From positions 1 through 64,000 of IMG/VR virus record IMGVR_UViG_3300032018_000005: a stretch of 64,000 nucleotides of DNA. One strand, given 5' to 3'. Each line of letters begins with the position of its first letter. Position 1 is the stretch's first letter. The notes beneath the pieces are model-generated. The model saw nothing but the letters and a program-made list of their open reading frames with translations. It was not told where the DNA came from and ran no database searches. Positions 34,127-43,548 of this stretch are shown one piece after another. The stretch comes from a virus. A program made the position numbers and the translations under genes.

Positions 34127-36646
34127 ATGAGCAATTTTTACATATATAGTAAAGTCTTAGGCAACTCTATCTTATACCGAGGATATGAGGGTGAGAAACA
34201 GATATGCGAAAAACGCGAATTCTCCCCTACTCTTTTCGTTCCAAGCAAAACCCCATCATCTGAATGGAATTCTCTTTATGATAATATCCCATTGGATCCT
34301 GTTGTTTTTGGTGATATAAAAGAAGCAAAAGAATTCATAAAAACATATGAAGATGTGCAAGGCATCGAAGTACATGGATTTCAGAAATTCGAATATGCAT
34401 ATATCAATCAGGAATTCCCAAAAGAAGTCGAATATGACATATCAAAGGTCAATATTTTAACATTGGATATTGAGGTCGTTTCTGATGGGGAAGAAGGAGA
34501 CGATGAATCATTTCCTGATATTCAATCTGCATCGACTCCAATAGTATTGATTTCTTATCATTCATCCAAAACAAATAAAACTGTTGTTCTTGGATTGAAG
34601 CCATACGAGAATCAAAAAGAAGATGATTTCCAGTATATAGAATTCACTTCTGAAAAGGAACTTCTAAAACATTTTATTTGTTTTATTCAATCGTCTAAAC
34701 CAGACATTGTTACAGGGTGGAACATAGACCAATTTGACATACCATATATCATCAATCGGATTATTCGGTTGTTCGATGAAAACATGGCAAAGAAGCTCTC
34801 TCCATTCAATTATATTAGAGAAAAGCCTCTTCTTATTAGAGGAAAAACGGTTCAGACATATGAAGTATATGGGCTGATAACTCTTGATTTACTTGAGTGT
34901 TATAGAAAATTTGGGTCTTATAACAAAAAAGAATCATATGCTCTTGGTTTTATTGCTCAGGAAGAACTTGGGAAAACAAAATCTGAACTTCCGGGGCTGT
35001 CATTCCGCGATAATTACAACAATTTTTTTCAGAAATTTGTCCAATATTCTGCAATTGATACTATTCTTGTAAAGAAACTAGACGAAAAACTGAAACTAAT
35101 CGAATTGATGTTCACTATTGCATTTATGTATAAGTGTAATCTAAATGATGTTTACAAAACAGTAGTACCATGGGAAGTATTCATATTTAACCATTTGCAT
35201 TCTAAGAAGATACCAATACCACCAAGACGCAATGGTATGGTCGGTGAAGTAGAAGGAGCATGGGTTAAAACTCCTATTGTAGGTATGCATGGTTGGACTA
35301 TGTCCTTCGACTTCAATGCTTTGTATCCAAACATAATTTTCCAATGGAATATCTCCCCTGAGACATTTGTACCAGCCGAATTTGATGTCAAAGTTGCCGA
35401 TTTTTTGAATATTACTACAGATGGTATGTTGGCTGGCGGACATGCAAGAAAAAACGATTTTTCCATTGCAGCAAACGGTTCTTTATATCGGAAAGATAAA
35501 TTTGGTTTCTTGGCTGAACTAGTTAATATCTGTATGAGTAGCAGAAAAATAGCAAAAAAAGAAATGATTAATTTGGAAAAAGAATTTGCAATGTCTGGTA
35601 ATAAAGCATTGCTTCCTAAAATATCTTCACTTGATGCTAAACAGAAAGCATTAAAGGTGGCAGCTAATTCTGTCTATGGTGCAATCGGAAACGAAGGTTT
35701 CATGTTCTACGAATATCGTATAGCTGAAGCAATTACATTGACAGGACAATTGTCAGATTTGCACCTTGCTAAGACGTTCAATATAAAGATTAATAAGATC
35801 ATGAAAACAGTGAATACCGATTATGTGCTATATGGTGACACTGATAGTCTTCTTATTGATTGCCAGCCAATTGTAGACAAATTCATGCCTGGAAAAACAA
35901 GAGACGAGATTGTTAAATTCCTCGATAAGTTCGGTGAAGATGTGGCTCAACCAATAATAAATGACTCTGTTGATACAATTTTTAATCAAATGAATTGTAA
36001 GACTAAAGTGATGAATAGTAAAAGGGAAGCAATTGCATCAAAGGCTATTTTCATCGCAAAAAAGAAATATGCAATGTACGTTCATAATTCAGAAGGAATT
36101 GCGTATAACCCACCCAAAATAAAGGCTATGGGATTAGAGATAGTAAGATCATCAACCCCTCAATGGTGTAGAAAGAAATTGAAAGATAGTCTACAGATGA
36201 TATTTGAGACATCAGAAGAAGAATTTAGGGAGAATTTTAAGAAGATAGAATTAGAGTTTAAAGAGCAACCGCCCGATGTTATAGCATTTCCAAGAGGCAT
36301 AAGCGATATAGACAAATATGTTGAAAACGGTAAACTCAAAAAGGGTGCTCCTATTAATGTTAGAGCAGCGTTTTTATATAATGAACATACTAAGAAACTT
36401 ATTGGGTGCCCTCAAATACAGAATGGTGATAGAATAAAATTTCTTTACATGAAATTACCAAATCCCATTAGAGAAAATATATTTGGTTTCCCAGTTGGAC
36501 AAACAATACCTAAGGAATTAAAGTTAGAGAAATACGTTGATTATGATACTCAATTTTTCAAAACATTTGAATCTCCATTGAAGGCATTAACAGATGCCGC
36601 TGGGTGGAAATTACGTGAAGTTAGCACATTAGAAGGATTTTTCTAA
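34127..36646 (+). CDS. 43: Replicative DNA polymerase gp43 (family B)
   Basis: 839 aa (T4 898). Proofreading exonuclease motifs: TLDIEVV (about 112), NIDQFDIPYI, YSAIDTILV; polymerase motifs: DFNALYPNII (about 395), KVAANSVYGAIGN (about 511) and YGDTDS (about 568). It ends STLEGFF, a hydrophobic tail in the place where T4-type polymerases bind the gp45 clamp. The DpdA protein at 44.2 kb has almost the same ending. Confidence 0.97.
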   Translation: MSNFYIYSKVLGNSILYRGYEGEKQICEKREFSPTLFVPSKTPSSEWNSLYDNIPLDPVVFGDIKEAKEFIKTYEDVQGIEVHGFQKFEYAYINQEFPKEVEYDISKVNILTLDIEVVSDGEEGDDESFPDIQSASTPIVLISYHSSKTNKTVVLGLKPYENQKEDDFQYIEFTSEKELLKHFICFIQSSKPDIVTGWNIDQFDIPYIINRIIRLFDENMAKKLSPFNYIREKPLLIRGKTVQTYEVYGLITLDLLECYRKFGSYNKKESYALGFIAQEELGKTKSELPGLSFRDNYNNFFQKFVQYSAIDTILVKKLDEKLKLIELMFTIAFMYKCNLNDVYKTVVPWEVFIFNHLHSKKIPIPPRRNGMVGEVEGAWVKTPIVGMHGWTMSFDFNALYPNIIFQWNISPETFVPAEFDVKVADFLNITTDGMLAGGHARKNDFSIAANGSLYRKDKFGFLAELVNICMSSRKIAKKEMINLEKEFAMSGNKALLPKISSLDAKQKALKVAANSVYGAIGNEGFMFYEYRIAEAITLTGQLSDLHLAKTFNIKINKIMKTVNTDYVLYGDTDSLLIDCQPIVDKFMPGKTRDEIVKFLDKFGEDVAQPIINDSVDTIFNQMNCKTKVMNSKREAIASKAIFIAKKKYAMYVHNSEGIAYNPPKIKAMGLEIVRSSTPQWCRKKLKDSLQMIFETSEEEFRENFKKIELEFKEQPPDVIAFPRGISDIDKYVENGKLKKGAPINVRAAFLYNEHTKKLIGCPQIQNGDRIKFLYMKLPNPIRENIFGFPVGQTIPKELKLEKYVDYDTQFFKTFESPLKALTDAAGWKLREVSTLEGFF

Positions 36647-36739
36647 TGACCAAAACAATGATACACTAGAAGAAAACTAATAAATAAAATATGGCACGGA
36701 TACCATGTACAAATCAACCGGAATAAAATAGGAGTAAAT

Positions 36740-37114
36740 ATGTCAAAAACAATCAAAGCATGGGAGCCACAAAGCGTATGTGGTGTGACCATTGAACTGG
36801 CGTTAATCGATGATGAATTTTATAATGTTGGCCTAGTAGTATTCCTTGATGGTGGTAAAGAAAATAACAAAGGCACATATGATAAAACATTTTGTGTTAT
36901 CACTGGTATATGCGAAGAAGATAAAGATTATGCTATCGCAATGTCTATTCAGGCTGTTCACATTCTATTTCCAGGTATGCTTAATAATATAGCATTCGTT
37001 ATATCTACAGAAGGAAAAATCGAAGAGGAAATCGATTTAGATAATTGGATAAACGACCATAAAGTAGAAGATAAACCAAAAGCAATAGTCGAACCAAAAC
37101 CAACAATACACTAA
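36740..37114 (+). CDS. Hypothetical protein, 124 aa
   Basis: ATG 36740 with TAGGAG, between polymerase and UvsX. Beta-rich; the C-terminus is a proline/lysine tail. The 93 bases before it hold no obvious promoter. No family recognised. Confidence 0.55.
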   Translation: MSKTIKAWEPQSVCGVTIELALIDDEFYNVGLVVFLDGGKENNKGTYDKTFCVITGICEEDKDYAIAMSIQAVHILFPGMLNNIAFVISTEGKIEEEIDLDNWINDHKVEDKPKAIVEPKPTIH

Positions 37115-37122
37115 GGATTATA

Positions 37123-38160
37123 ATGAGCTTATTAGACAAATTAAAAGCTGCTGGTTCTATTAAAGCAGAAACCATTGCGGAATCTAGTTTCTTTGTACCA
37201 AAAGCAATAGTACAAACACTAATACCGATTATCAATGTAGCATTCACAGGTACACTCGATGGTGGGCTTGTATCTGGACTTACTTGTATTGCTGGCCCAT
37301 CTAAACACTTCAAATCTAATCTAGGTCTCGTGGCTATTAAAGCATACATGAACAAATTCCCAGAGGCAATTTGCCTGTTCTATGATTCTGAATTCGGTAT
37401 TACTCCCGAATATCTTGCTGCTCATGGTATAGACACAACCAGAGTGGTGCACCTTCCGATAGAACATATCGAACAACTTAAATTTGATATTGTCAAAAAA
37501 CTTGATGAGATAAAAAAATCCGATAAAGTTATTATTTTTATTGATTCTATTGGCAACTTAGCGAGTAAAAAAGAAGTAGAAGATGCTGCCGATGGTAAAA
37601 GTGTTGGGGATATGACACGAGCAAAAACACTGAAAAGTCTTTTTAGAATTATCACTCCTCATCTCACTCTAAAGGATATTCCTTGTATTGCAGTTAACCA
37701 CACATATGAAACTCAGGAAATGTATAGCAAACAAGTAGTTAGTGGTGGTACTGGTATAATGTATTCGAGTAATAACGTTTGGATTATTGGCCGTTCTCAA
37801 GAGAAAGAGGATAAGGATATTGTTGGATATAATTTCACTATAAATGTAGAGAAGTCGAGATTTGTTAAAGAGAAAAGTAAATTGGTATTTCAGGTTAGGT
37901 TCGATGGTGGAATTGACAAATATTCGGGTCTTCTTGATCTCGCTTTGGAATCTGGACACGTCAAAAAACCAAGCAATGGGTGGTATGCTAAGGTTGACAC
38001 AGATACTGGTGAAATCTCGGTAGATAAATTTCGAGAAGCTGATACTCATAATAGAGAATTTTGGTCATCTATTTTGAAAGACCAAAAATTCTATGATTTT
38101 GTTAAAGACAAATATAAATTAGCTGTACATCAAATTCAACCAGATAATGAAAATGATTAG
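37123..38160 (+). CDS. uvsX: RecA-like recombinase UvsX
   Basis: 345 aa (T4 391). Walker A GPSKHFKS, LFYDSEFGI, VIIFIDSIGNL (Walker B), and KQVVSGGTGIMYSS in the DNA-binding loop, as in T4 UvsX. Performs strand exchange for recombination-dependent replication with UvsY and UvsW. Eight bases after the previous gene. Confidence 0.94.
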   Translation: MSLLDKLKAAGSIKAETIAESSFFVPKAIVQTLIPIINVAFTGTLDGGLVSGLTCIAGPSKHFKSNLGLVAIKAYMNKFPEAICLFYDSEFGITPEYLAAHGIDTTRVVHLPIEHIEQLKFDIVKKLDEIKKSDKVIIFIDSIGNLASKKEVEDAADGKSVGDMTRAKTLKSLFRIITPHLTLKDIPCIAVNHTYETQEMYSKQVVSGGTGIMYSSNNVWIIGRSQEKEDKDIVGYNFTINVEKSRFVKEKSKLVFQVRFDGGIDKYSGLLDLALESGHVKKPSNGWYAKVDTDTGEISVDKFREADTHNREFWSSILKDQKFYDFVKDKYKLAVHQIQPDNEND

Positions 38161-38218
38161 AATTTAGCAATCACAAAAGAAACATAACTACAACCATAAA
38201 CACAAATATAGGAAAACC

Positions 38219-38521
38219 ATGATTAAGTTAAATGAATGGGTAGAAATACTACCAAACGAAATTAAAGGATTTCAAACTATTAAAATAATCAAAGGGGAGT
38301 TTATTGATATCGAGTTTGTATATGGTAGTGTTGCATTTGAGGAATCTAATACAGACGAAGCGCACATGAAATTTGAATTTGATGTCCTTAAAGGAGACCC
38401 ATCAAATAATATGGCAGGTTTCGAAAAATTGACTGGTGATATATTACTCTCTATTATAGATGACCAACTTGCAAACAATGAAGTTGTTTATTCTGGAGGA
38501 GTTGATGGGTCTAAACAATAA
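38219..38521 (+). CDS. Hypothetical protein, 100 aa
   Basis: ATG 38219 with AGGAAAAC. Alternating strands (FIDIEFVYGSVAFEE, KFEFDVLKGD) and an acidic balance; overlaps the next small gene by 17 bases. No family recognised. Confidence 0.55.
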   Translation: MIKLNEWVEILPNEIKGFQTIKIIKGEFIDIEFVYGSVAFEESNTDEAHMKFEFDVLKGDPSNNMAGFEKLTGDILLSIIDDQLANNEVVYSGGVDGSKQ

Positions 38522-38606
38522 AGATACTATCGTTATACAGTCTGGTTTGGATGTGAGTTTTCATGGGACAGTATTAAATGTTGATATCTCAGGGAGTGCT
38601 GATTGA
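38505..38606 (+). CDS. Very small protein, 33 aa
   Basis: ATG 38505 with GGAGGAG at good distance, stop overlapping the helicase start. MGLNNKDTIVIQSGLDVSF. Its strong ribosome site and tight fit between two genes argue that it is translated, perhaps to couple helicase translation. Confidence 0.5.
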   Translation: MGLNNKDTIVIQSGLDVSFHGTVLNVDISGSAD

Positions 38607-39976
38607 AAGTAGAACGCATTATTATGGAGAATTTACTTCACTCGGAAGTTTACTTTCGTGCTGTAGTTCCACATCTACACGAAGAATATTTTGATAGTAG
38701 AGTAGAAAAGGTATTATTGAAATTCATCAAAGCGTTTGGTGATAAACATAATAAATCACCAAATCAAAAAATTCTCAATTTGATGTGTAAAGAATATACT
38801 GGATTTTCTCAAGATGAATATGAGGAAGCAAAGGAATATGTCGATGGATTGACTGGTAAGGAAGAAAACAACGATTGGTTGATTGAACGAACAGAGAAAT
38901 TTTGCAAAGATAAAGCAGTTTACAATTCGATAATGCAAGCGATTAATATCATCGAGGGGAAAGACGATAAACTCAATAAAGAAGCAATACCATCTATTCT
39001 TCAAGAAGCATTATCTGTCTCATTTGATAAATCTGTTGGCCATAGTTTCTTCGACGATGCTGAATCGAGGCATGATTTTTATCATTTGAAAGAAGATAGA
39101 ATACCCTTTAGGCTAACTTATTTCAATAAAATAACAAAAGGTGGTATACCCAGAAAAACACTTAATTGTGTTTTGGCTGGGGTCAATGTCGGCAAATCTC
39201 TTTTTCTTTGTGATTACGCTGCCAGTTCCCTATATCAAGGATTTAACGTTCTTTATATAACCTTGGAAATGGCAGAAGAGAAGATTGCAGAACGAATAGA
39301 TTGTAATTTACTTGATTGTGAAATAGATCAACTATTCAAATTGAATAAGGGCGATTTTATTGATGGTATAAAGAGCATTGAAGCAAAAACTCATGGTAAA
39401 TTGGTAATCAAAGAATATCCCACAGCAGGCGCCCATGTTGGTCATTTCAGAGCATTATTGGAAGAGTTGAAAATAAAACAAAATTTTACCCCTGATGTTA
39501 TATGTGTAGATTATGTTAATATTTGTGCCTCACAAAAATTGAAAATGAGTGGTGGGGTTAATTCATATCAATACGTCAAATCGATCGCTGAAGAATTGCG
39601 TGGTCTGATGGTAGAATACAACTGTGTCGGCTTCACTGCTACACAAGTAACACGCGGTGGATTCGGGGATTCGGATTTCGATATGACCGCAACATCAGAA
39701 AGTTTTGGTTTGCCTGCAACATTAGATTTTCTATTTGGTCTTATCAGAACAGAAGAGTTGGATGGTATGGGCCAACTCATGATAAAACAATTAAAGTCTA
39801 GGTATAATGATCCGAATTATTTTAAAAAATTCCTAATCGGTATAGAGATTAAAAAATTTAAATTATATAATGTTGAAGAAGCGCAACAGGGACAGTTATA
39901 TGATGCAGGTACTACAGATAAAGACACTAGTTCTATTGATATCGGTAGAAATTTCGATGGGTTAGATTTTAGTTGA
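38603..39976 (+). CDS. 41: Replicative DNA helicase gp41 (DnaB-like)
   Basis: 457 aa (T4 475). The RecA-type core has GVNVGKSLF (Walker A), YITLEMAEEKIAERID, CVDYVNICAS (Walker B area) and TATQVTRGG. It unwinds the fork and partners primase gp61. TTG start at 38603 with GGGAG upstream. The end NFDGLDFS has a hydrophobic motif that might contact the clamp or another partner; uncertain. Confidence 0.92.
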   Translation: MKVERIIMENLLHSEVYFRAVVPHLHEEYFDSRVEKVLLKFIKAFGDKHNKSPNQKILNLMCKEYTGFSQDEYEEAKEYVDGLTGKEENNDWLIERTEKFCKDKAVYNSIMQAINIIEGKDDKLNKEAIPSILQEALSVSFDKSVGHSFFDDAESRHDFYHLKEDRIPFRLTYFNKITKGGIPRKTLNCVLAGVNVGKSLFLCDYAASSLYQGFNVLYITLEMAEEKIAERIDCNLLDCEIDQLFKLNKGDFIDGIKSIEAKTHGKLVIKEYPTAGAHVGHFRALLEELKIKQNFTPDVICVDYVNICASQKLKMSGGVNSYQYVKSIAEELRGLMVEYNCVGFTATQVTRGGFGDSDFDMTATSESFGLPATLDFLFGLIRTEELDGMGQLMIKQLKSRYNDPNYFKKFLIGIEIKKFKLYNVEEAQQGQLYDAGTTDKDTSSIDIGRNFDGLDFS

Positions 39977-40000
39977 CATTTAATTTTTCTTCAGTATAAT
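39973..40000 (+). promoter_or_regulatory. Early promoter
   Basis: TTGACA, 16 bases, TATAAT with the TTGACATTTAAT extension; overlaps the helicase stop codon region and drives the small gene at 40035. Confidence 0.85.
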
Positions 40001-40034
40001 TCAACTTATCTGATTAAAACAAGGAGAACATGAT

Positions 40035-40175
40035 ATGATTGACCAATACGATTACGACGATTACTGCGACAAGGATCCAATTGAACATATTAGTGATGAC
40101 GATTTTGGTGATTTTTATGTTGAGCAAGAAGATTTGCGCTCACGGGCGGCTAACGTTCAAATTGAGCTTGAATGA
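40035..40175 (+). CDS. Small acidic protein with probably foreign C-terminus, 46 aa
   Basis: ATG 40035 with AAGGAG. MIDQYDYDDYCDKDPIEHISDD and GDFYVEQED, then a stretch RSRAANVQIELE. The sequence coding GDFYV.QED recurs at 40879-40906, followed there by a stop, so the original small protein probably ended after QED and an insertion replaced its tail. Confidence 0.55.
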   Translation: MIDQYDYDDYCDKDPIEHISDDDFGDFYVEQEDLRSRAANVQIELE

Positions 40176-40207
40176 TAGGTTGTGCGGCACGGACTACGGA
40201 GGGAATG

Positions 40208-40552
40208 ATGACAGAATTAGACTATTGGGAAGAATGTTTATCGGACGGTGCTTACGAATGTGAGCTTGTGATTTCAAGCGAACAGCTAACCGCGCTTGCA
40301 GAAAGCGTAAAGATAGGGCATGAACATTACGGGATGGCGTTTTACTCTCCACCTTCCAGTGACCGTTTTAAAGATATTGAACGCGAATGGAAAACGAAAT
40401 TAGCGGCACTCCAAGGTGAACTTGATACTTATCAAAGAAACGCTGAGATTGCCATTAAGAAAGCATTAGGGCAGCGTAGCAATGATTCTGTTTCGATTGG
40501 CGCTTACGGAGAAGTGTTTTTGAATGGAGGTAGGACTGAGCAAATTCAGTGA
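40208..40552 (+). CDS. Cassette gene: hypothetical protein, 114 aa
   Basis: ATG 40208 (40205 also possible) behind GGAGGGA. Noticeably GC-richer than its neighbours. Acidic helical protein: TELDYWEECLSDGAYECE, then KAALQGEL-type helices and an ending VFLNGGRTEQIQ. The style is that of small accessory genes of temperate phages. It is the first gene of the insertion 40130-40906. Confidence 0.6.
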   Translation: MTELDYWEECLSDGAYECELVISSEQLTALAESVKIGHEHYGMAFYSPPSSDRFKDIEREWKTKLAALQGELDTYQRNAEIAIKKALGQRSNDSVSIGAYGEVFLNGGRTEQIQ

Positions 40553-40647
40553 CTCACAACGTGGAGTTGAGCGGGCGCATAAATGATTGTTGAGAAAACA
40601 TATCACGCTTCAGGCGCGTCCTGCTTGAGCGAAAGGTTATAACACAC
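40553..40647 (+). other. Intergenic spacer of the GC-rich cassette
   Basis: Between two cassette genes. The stop is followed by CTCACAACGT and GGAGTTGAGCGGGCGC; GGCGCGTCC with CTTGAGC lies further on. The same stop-proximal CTCAYAACGT motif occurs after the gene ending at 60965. No promoter seen. Confidence 0.4.
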
Positions 40648-40910
40648 ATGAGTTACACACTGACAGAAACAGGCAAGACGCTGACCGAAACGCGAGAAGG
40701 CGTAACGATGCCAGCTGATTATAGCTTTGCGAACGTGAACGAGTTTGTGCATGGGTGGGGGACACGCATTACGAAGATTTGCAGTATCTGTGCCTCGGCA
40801 TGGTGACCCACATTGAGAAGATGCAACGTGGGGAATTTATATGCCAGAAATGTGGGCTGAGAAAAGACAGCGTGCATGATGGTGATTTTTATGTTTATCA
40901 AGAAGATTGA
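40648..40910 (+). pseudogene. Frameshifted zinc-ribbon-type cassette gene
   Basis: ATG 40648 opens MSYTLTETGKTLTETREGVT and runs to TGA 40804-40806. From the G-run at about 40754-40762, the frame one base back reads DTHYEDLQYLCLGMVTHIEK, then GEFICQKCGLRKDS and ends QED at 40910, a coherent C-terminal part with a CxxC. One missing G in the run would explain the break. It may be decayed, a sequencing error, or (less likely) a -1 slippage site. Confidence 0.6.
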
Positions 40911-40920
40911 GGCAAGACTG

Positions 40921-41787
40921 ATGAAGATTAGAGCATATTCTGATATGCATTTGGATCATTATGCATATGCGTTCACCCAAACAAGAAAGATAAACCTAGG
41001 AGAAATGATTCGGCCAAATTTTTGGTATCCAGAAATCCTTCCTGATGAAAAGGATACTATTCTTATCCTTGCAGGAGACCTTTGGATTGGTACTAAGTTC
41101 ATAGAATTCGCTGGCTTCTCGTGGATTCAAGAAATGAGCAATAGATTTAAACAAGTATTAATAGTCCTTGGAAACCACGACTATTGGCCTCAAGGCGATC
41201 TATCTATTTTAAACGGAGCTGACAAATGCAATGGTCTCCTCCAAGATATGTGTATTTTTAATGTCCAAGTATTAGATTGTGATACTGTGGAAATTGATGA
41301 TGTGTTATTTATTGGTGCGACCCTTTGGACTGATATGTATAAATCTGATCCACTGTCTATGCATAATATGCCTCAATTTATGAATTATGATGGTAAAATT
41401 GCGTATTCTACTGGAGCAAATGGCGCATGGGAAAGATTCACAAGTATTAAATGGGTATCAATTCATTGTAGACACCGTGACTATATTCGATTAGTGTCAG
41501 AACAGAATCCGAATAAGAAGATAGTGGTTGTGACACATCATATTCCATTGAGATTTTTGGGAGACCCACTATATGCAAATGACAATACTACTTCGTATTA
41601 TGTTAGTGATTTATCTGAATTGATTTTGGATAATCCACAGATTAAATTATGGGTGTGTGGACATTCTCATGTCGATAATGACGAAATGTTTGGTGAGTGT
41701 CGCATGTATATGAATCCGGTTGGATATCAAGGAGAATATAGAGAACAAAATAATTTAGTAAAACATGAAATATTGGAATTGACATGA
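40921..41787 (+). CDS. Metallophosphoesterase, 288 aa
   Basis: ATG 40921 with GAGGCAAG. Motifs SDMHLDH (residues 6-12), LAGDLW, VLGNHDYW, VVVTHHIP and CGHSHVD are the complete calcineurin-like set. Substrate unknown. First phage-like gene downstream of the GC-rich insertion; overlaps the next gene by four bases. Confidence 0.85.
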   Translation: MKIRAYSDMHLDHYAYAFTQTRKINLGEMIRPNFWYPEILPDEKDTILILAGDLWIGTKFIEFAGFSWIQEMSNRFKQVLIVLGNHDYWPQGDLSILNGADKCNGLLQDMCIFNVQVLDCDTVEIDDVLFIGATLWTDMYKSDPLSMHNMPQFMNYDGKIAYSTGANGAWERFTSIKWVSIHCRHRDYIRLVSEQNPNKKIVVVTHHIPLRFLGDPLYANDNTTSYYVSDLSELILDNPQIKLWVCGHSHVDNDEMFGECRMYMNPVGYQGEYREQNNLVKHEILELT

Positions 41788-42284
41788 AGTCTGTTATCTA
41801 CCTAGATATGGATGGCGTCCTGGCAGACTTCGAAGGTTGGGCCAATAATGAATTTAGTGATTGGAAGGCTGAAATTAATAAACCTGGATGGGGGGCATTC
41901 GATAATTGCCAAAATTTATTTCTTGAATTGCCCCTCATGTGTGGTGCGTTGGAATTATATGATGCATGTGTTAATATTACGCAAGATATTAACCAAGTAC
42001 AAATTTTAACAGCGTTACCAAAAAGTGGAATCATTCCACTTGCGGCGCAACATAAAATCGAATGGGCTAGAAAGAATATACACCCAAACATCAGAGTAAA
42101 TTTCGGGCCACATGCTCAACATAAACAATATCACCAGAGACATGAAGACGATTTGTTGATTGATGATATGGAAATTAATATTTCTCAGTGGCTCGGTGTA
42201 GGTGGATATGGTATTTTGCATACAGATTGGTATAGTACACAGAAACAATTATATAAGTATGAAAATAAAACTAGGAGATTATAA
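41784..42284 (+). CDS. HAD-family 5'(3')-deoxyribonucleotidase-like phosphatase
   Basis: 166 aa. YLDMDGVLADFEGW is HAD motif I with two aspartates; ILTALPKSG motif II; HEDDLLIDDMEINI motif IV. Family members dephosphorylate deoxynucleoside monophosphates. Sits in a run of overlapping genes (ATGA). Confidence 0.78.
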   Translation: MKSVIYLDMDGVLADFEGWANNEFSDWKAEINKPGWGAFDNCQNLFLELPLMCGALELYDACVNITQDINQVQILTALPKSGIIPLAAQHKIEWARKNIHPNIRVNFGPHAQHKQYHQRHEDDLLIDDMEINISQWLGVGGYGILHTDWYSTQKQLYKYENKTRRL

Positions 42285-42955
42285 TGAATATTGAGAAAAT
42301 GCTTTTATTGCATACCGAATTTGCCCGTATATGTGCGATGGCTAAAGAGAAAAATGTGCCAATATCACGGTTATGCCGCTGGCGCAAAGAGGCATTAGAT
42401 GTTTGGCAAGAAAAAGTTACTGATATCGGCAACTTTTTCCATATTGATGAGACGGTGTATGCATTCGCGGTTAATGTTTTGAATGATAACCCATTATTCC
42501 CTGGGGACGAATTATTTTCTCCTTTGGTATCTGATGTATCTAGGCGGCTTATTGTCGCTGAAAAACAAACTGCTCCTAGTCATGTGACAATGACAGATGG
42601 TGGAATGTTTAGATTAGAAAATCTCACTTGGGAGAGACTGCTACCAAAAGTCCCAGCAGGATTCTATCTATGGGAAGGGGTATTACCTAAAAACGTTAAT
42701 TCTCTCAATGATCTTGAGTTGTTATACCACGGCGATAAAATATTTGCATATACGCAGTTGCCGAAGAAAAGTCACCTTAAAATACTCAATTCTGTTAATG
42801 GTACACAAGTGTACTGTGATGAATTTGAGATTTGTTATAATGTTGGTCTGTGTCTTTGGGAGGTATATATGTATTACAATAATACATATAAATTCATTGG
42901 TTCATATCCTTCTTTACATGAGGCAATACTACAAGGGAGAAGAATCTGTGAGTAA
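42284..42955 (+). CDS. Hypothetical protein, 223 aa
   Basis: ATG 42284 with AGGAG. Helical N-terminal half with ISRLCRWRKEALDVWQEKV, beta-rich C-terminal half ending SLHEAILQGRRICE. No family recognised. Overlaps the exonuclease gene by 8 bases. Confidence 0.6.
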   Translation: MNIEKMLLLHTEFARICAMAKEKNVPISRLCRWRKEALDVWQEKVTDIGNFFHIDETVYAFAVNVLNDNPLFPGDELFSPLVSDVSRRLIVAEKQTAPSHVTMTDGGMFRLENLTWERLLPKVPAGFYLWEGVLPKNVNSLNDLELLYHGDKIFAYTQLPKKSHLKILNSVNGTQVYCDEFEICYNVGLCLWEVYMYYNNTYKFIGSYPSLHEAILQGRRICE

Positions 42956-43490
42956 TGATTTGGCGATATTCAATAGGCAACATATAATGATTGATATAGA
43001 GACCATTTCGACTGCACCCAATGCGGCTATTCTATCAATCGGTGCTGTTAAGTTCACATTTGAAAATGGTCTAGGCGATGAATTCCTTGTCAACATTGAC
43101 CCGAAATCATCAGTATCGAGAGGATTACATGTCGATAAGGATACGGTTGAATGGTGGAAAACTCAACCAAAAGAAGCAAGAGACGCATGGAAGATAGACC
43201 CACAACCATTAGAGGTTGCCATTAATAGATTGATTGATTTCGTTGGTAAAGATAAAAAGCAATTGCTTTGGTGCCAGGGATTATCATTTGACTTCCCAAT
43301 TATCAAATCGTCATGCAAATCGTGTGATATTGCATGGCCAACACCATATTGGCAAGAAATGGATTCCCGTACTATTTTCACTTTGCTTGGCATCCGCAAT
43401 GATAAAATCAGAAAGACACAAGACGGCAATCATACTGCATTGGCAGACGCAAAATCACAGACGTTGAGTTTAATAAAAGCATTTACGTAG
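42948..43490 (+). CDS. DEDD-family 3'-5' exonuclease (DexA-like)
   Basis: 180 aa from GTG 42948 with GGGAGA. MIDIETISTAPNAAILSIGA is ExoI (D, E), WCQGLSFDFPIIK is ExoII, and HTALADAKSQ is ExoIII. T4 DexA (227 aa) is the nearest known relative by pattern. Degrades single-stranded DNA or RNA ends. Confidence 0.82.
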   Translation: MSNDLAIFNRQHIMIDIETISTAPNAAILSIGAVKFTFENGLGDEFLVNIDPKSSVSRGLHVDKDTVEWWKTQPKEARDAWKIDPQPLEVAINRLIDFVGKDKKQLLWCQGLSFDFPIIKSSCKSCDIAWPTPYWQEMDSRTIFTLLGIRNDKIRKTQDGNHTALADAKSQTLSLIKAFT

Positions 43491-43495
43491 GGTAT

Positions 43496-43524
43496 TTGAC
43501 TGGTGGTATTCCTACCAGTATAAT
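43496..43524 (+). promoter_or_regulatory. Promoter of the folE-dpdA operon, with palindrome in the spacer
   Basis: TTGACT, 17 bases, TATAAT. Unlike the other early promoters it lacks the ATTTAAT extension; the spacer instead holds ACTGGTGG...CCTACCAGT, an almost perfect inverted repeat that could be an operator. Confidence 0.65.
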
Positions 43525-43548
43525 TATCATATTACATAAAGGAACCAC

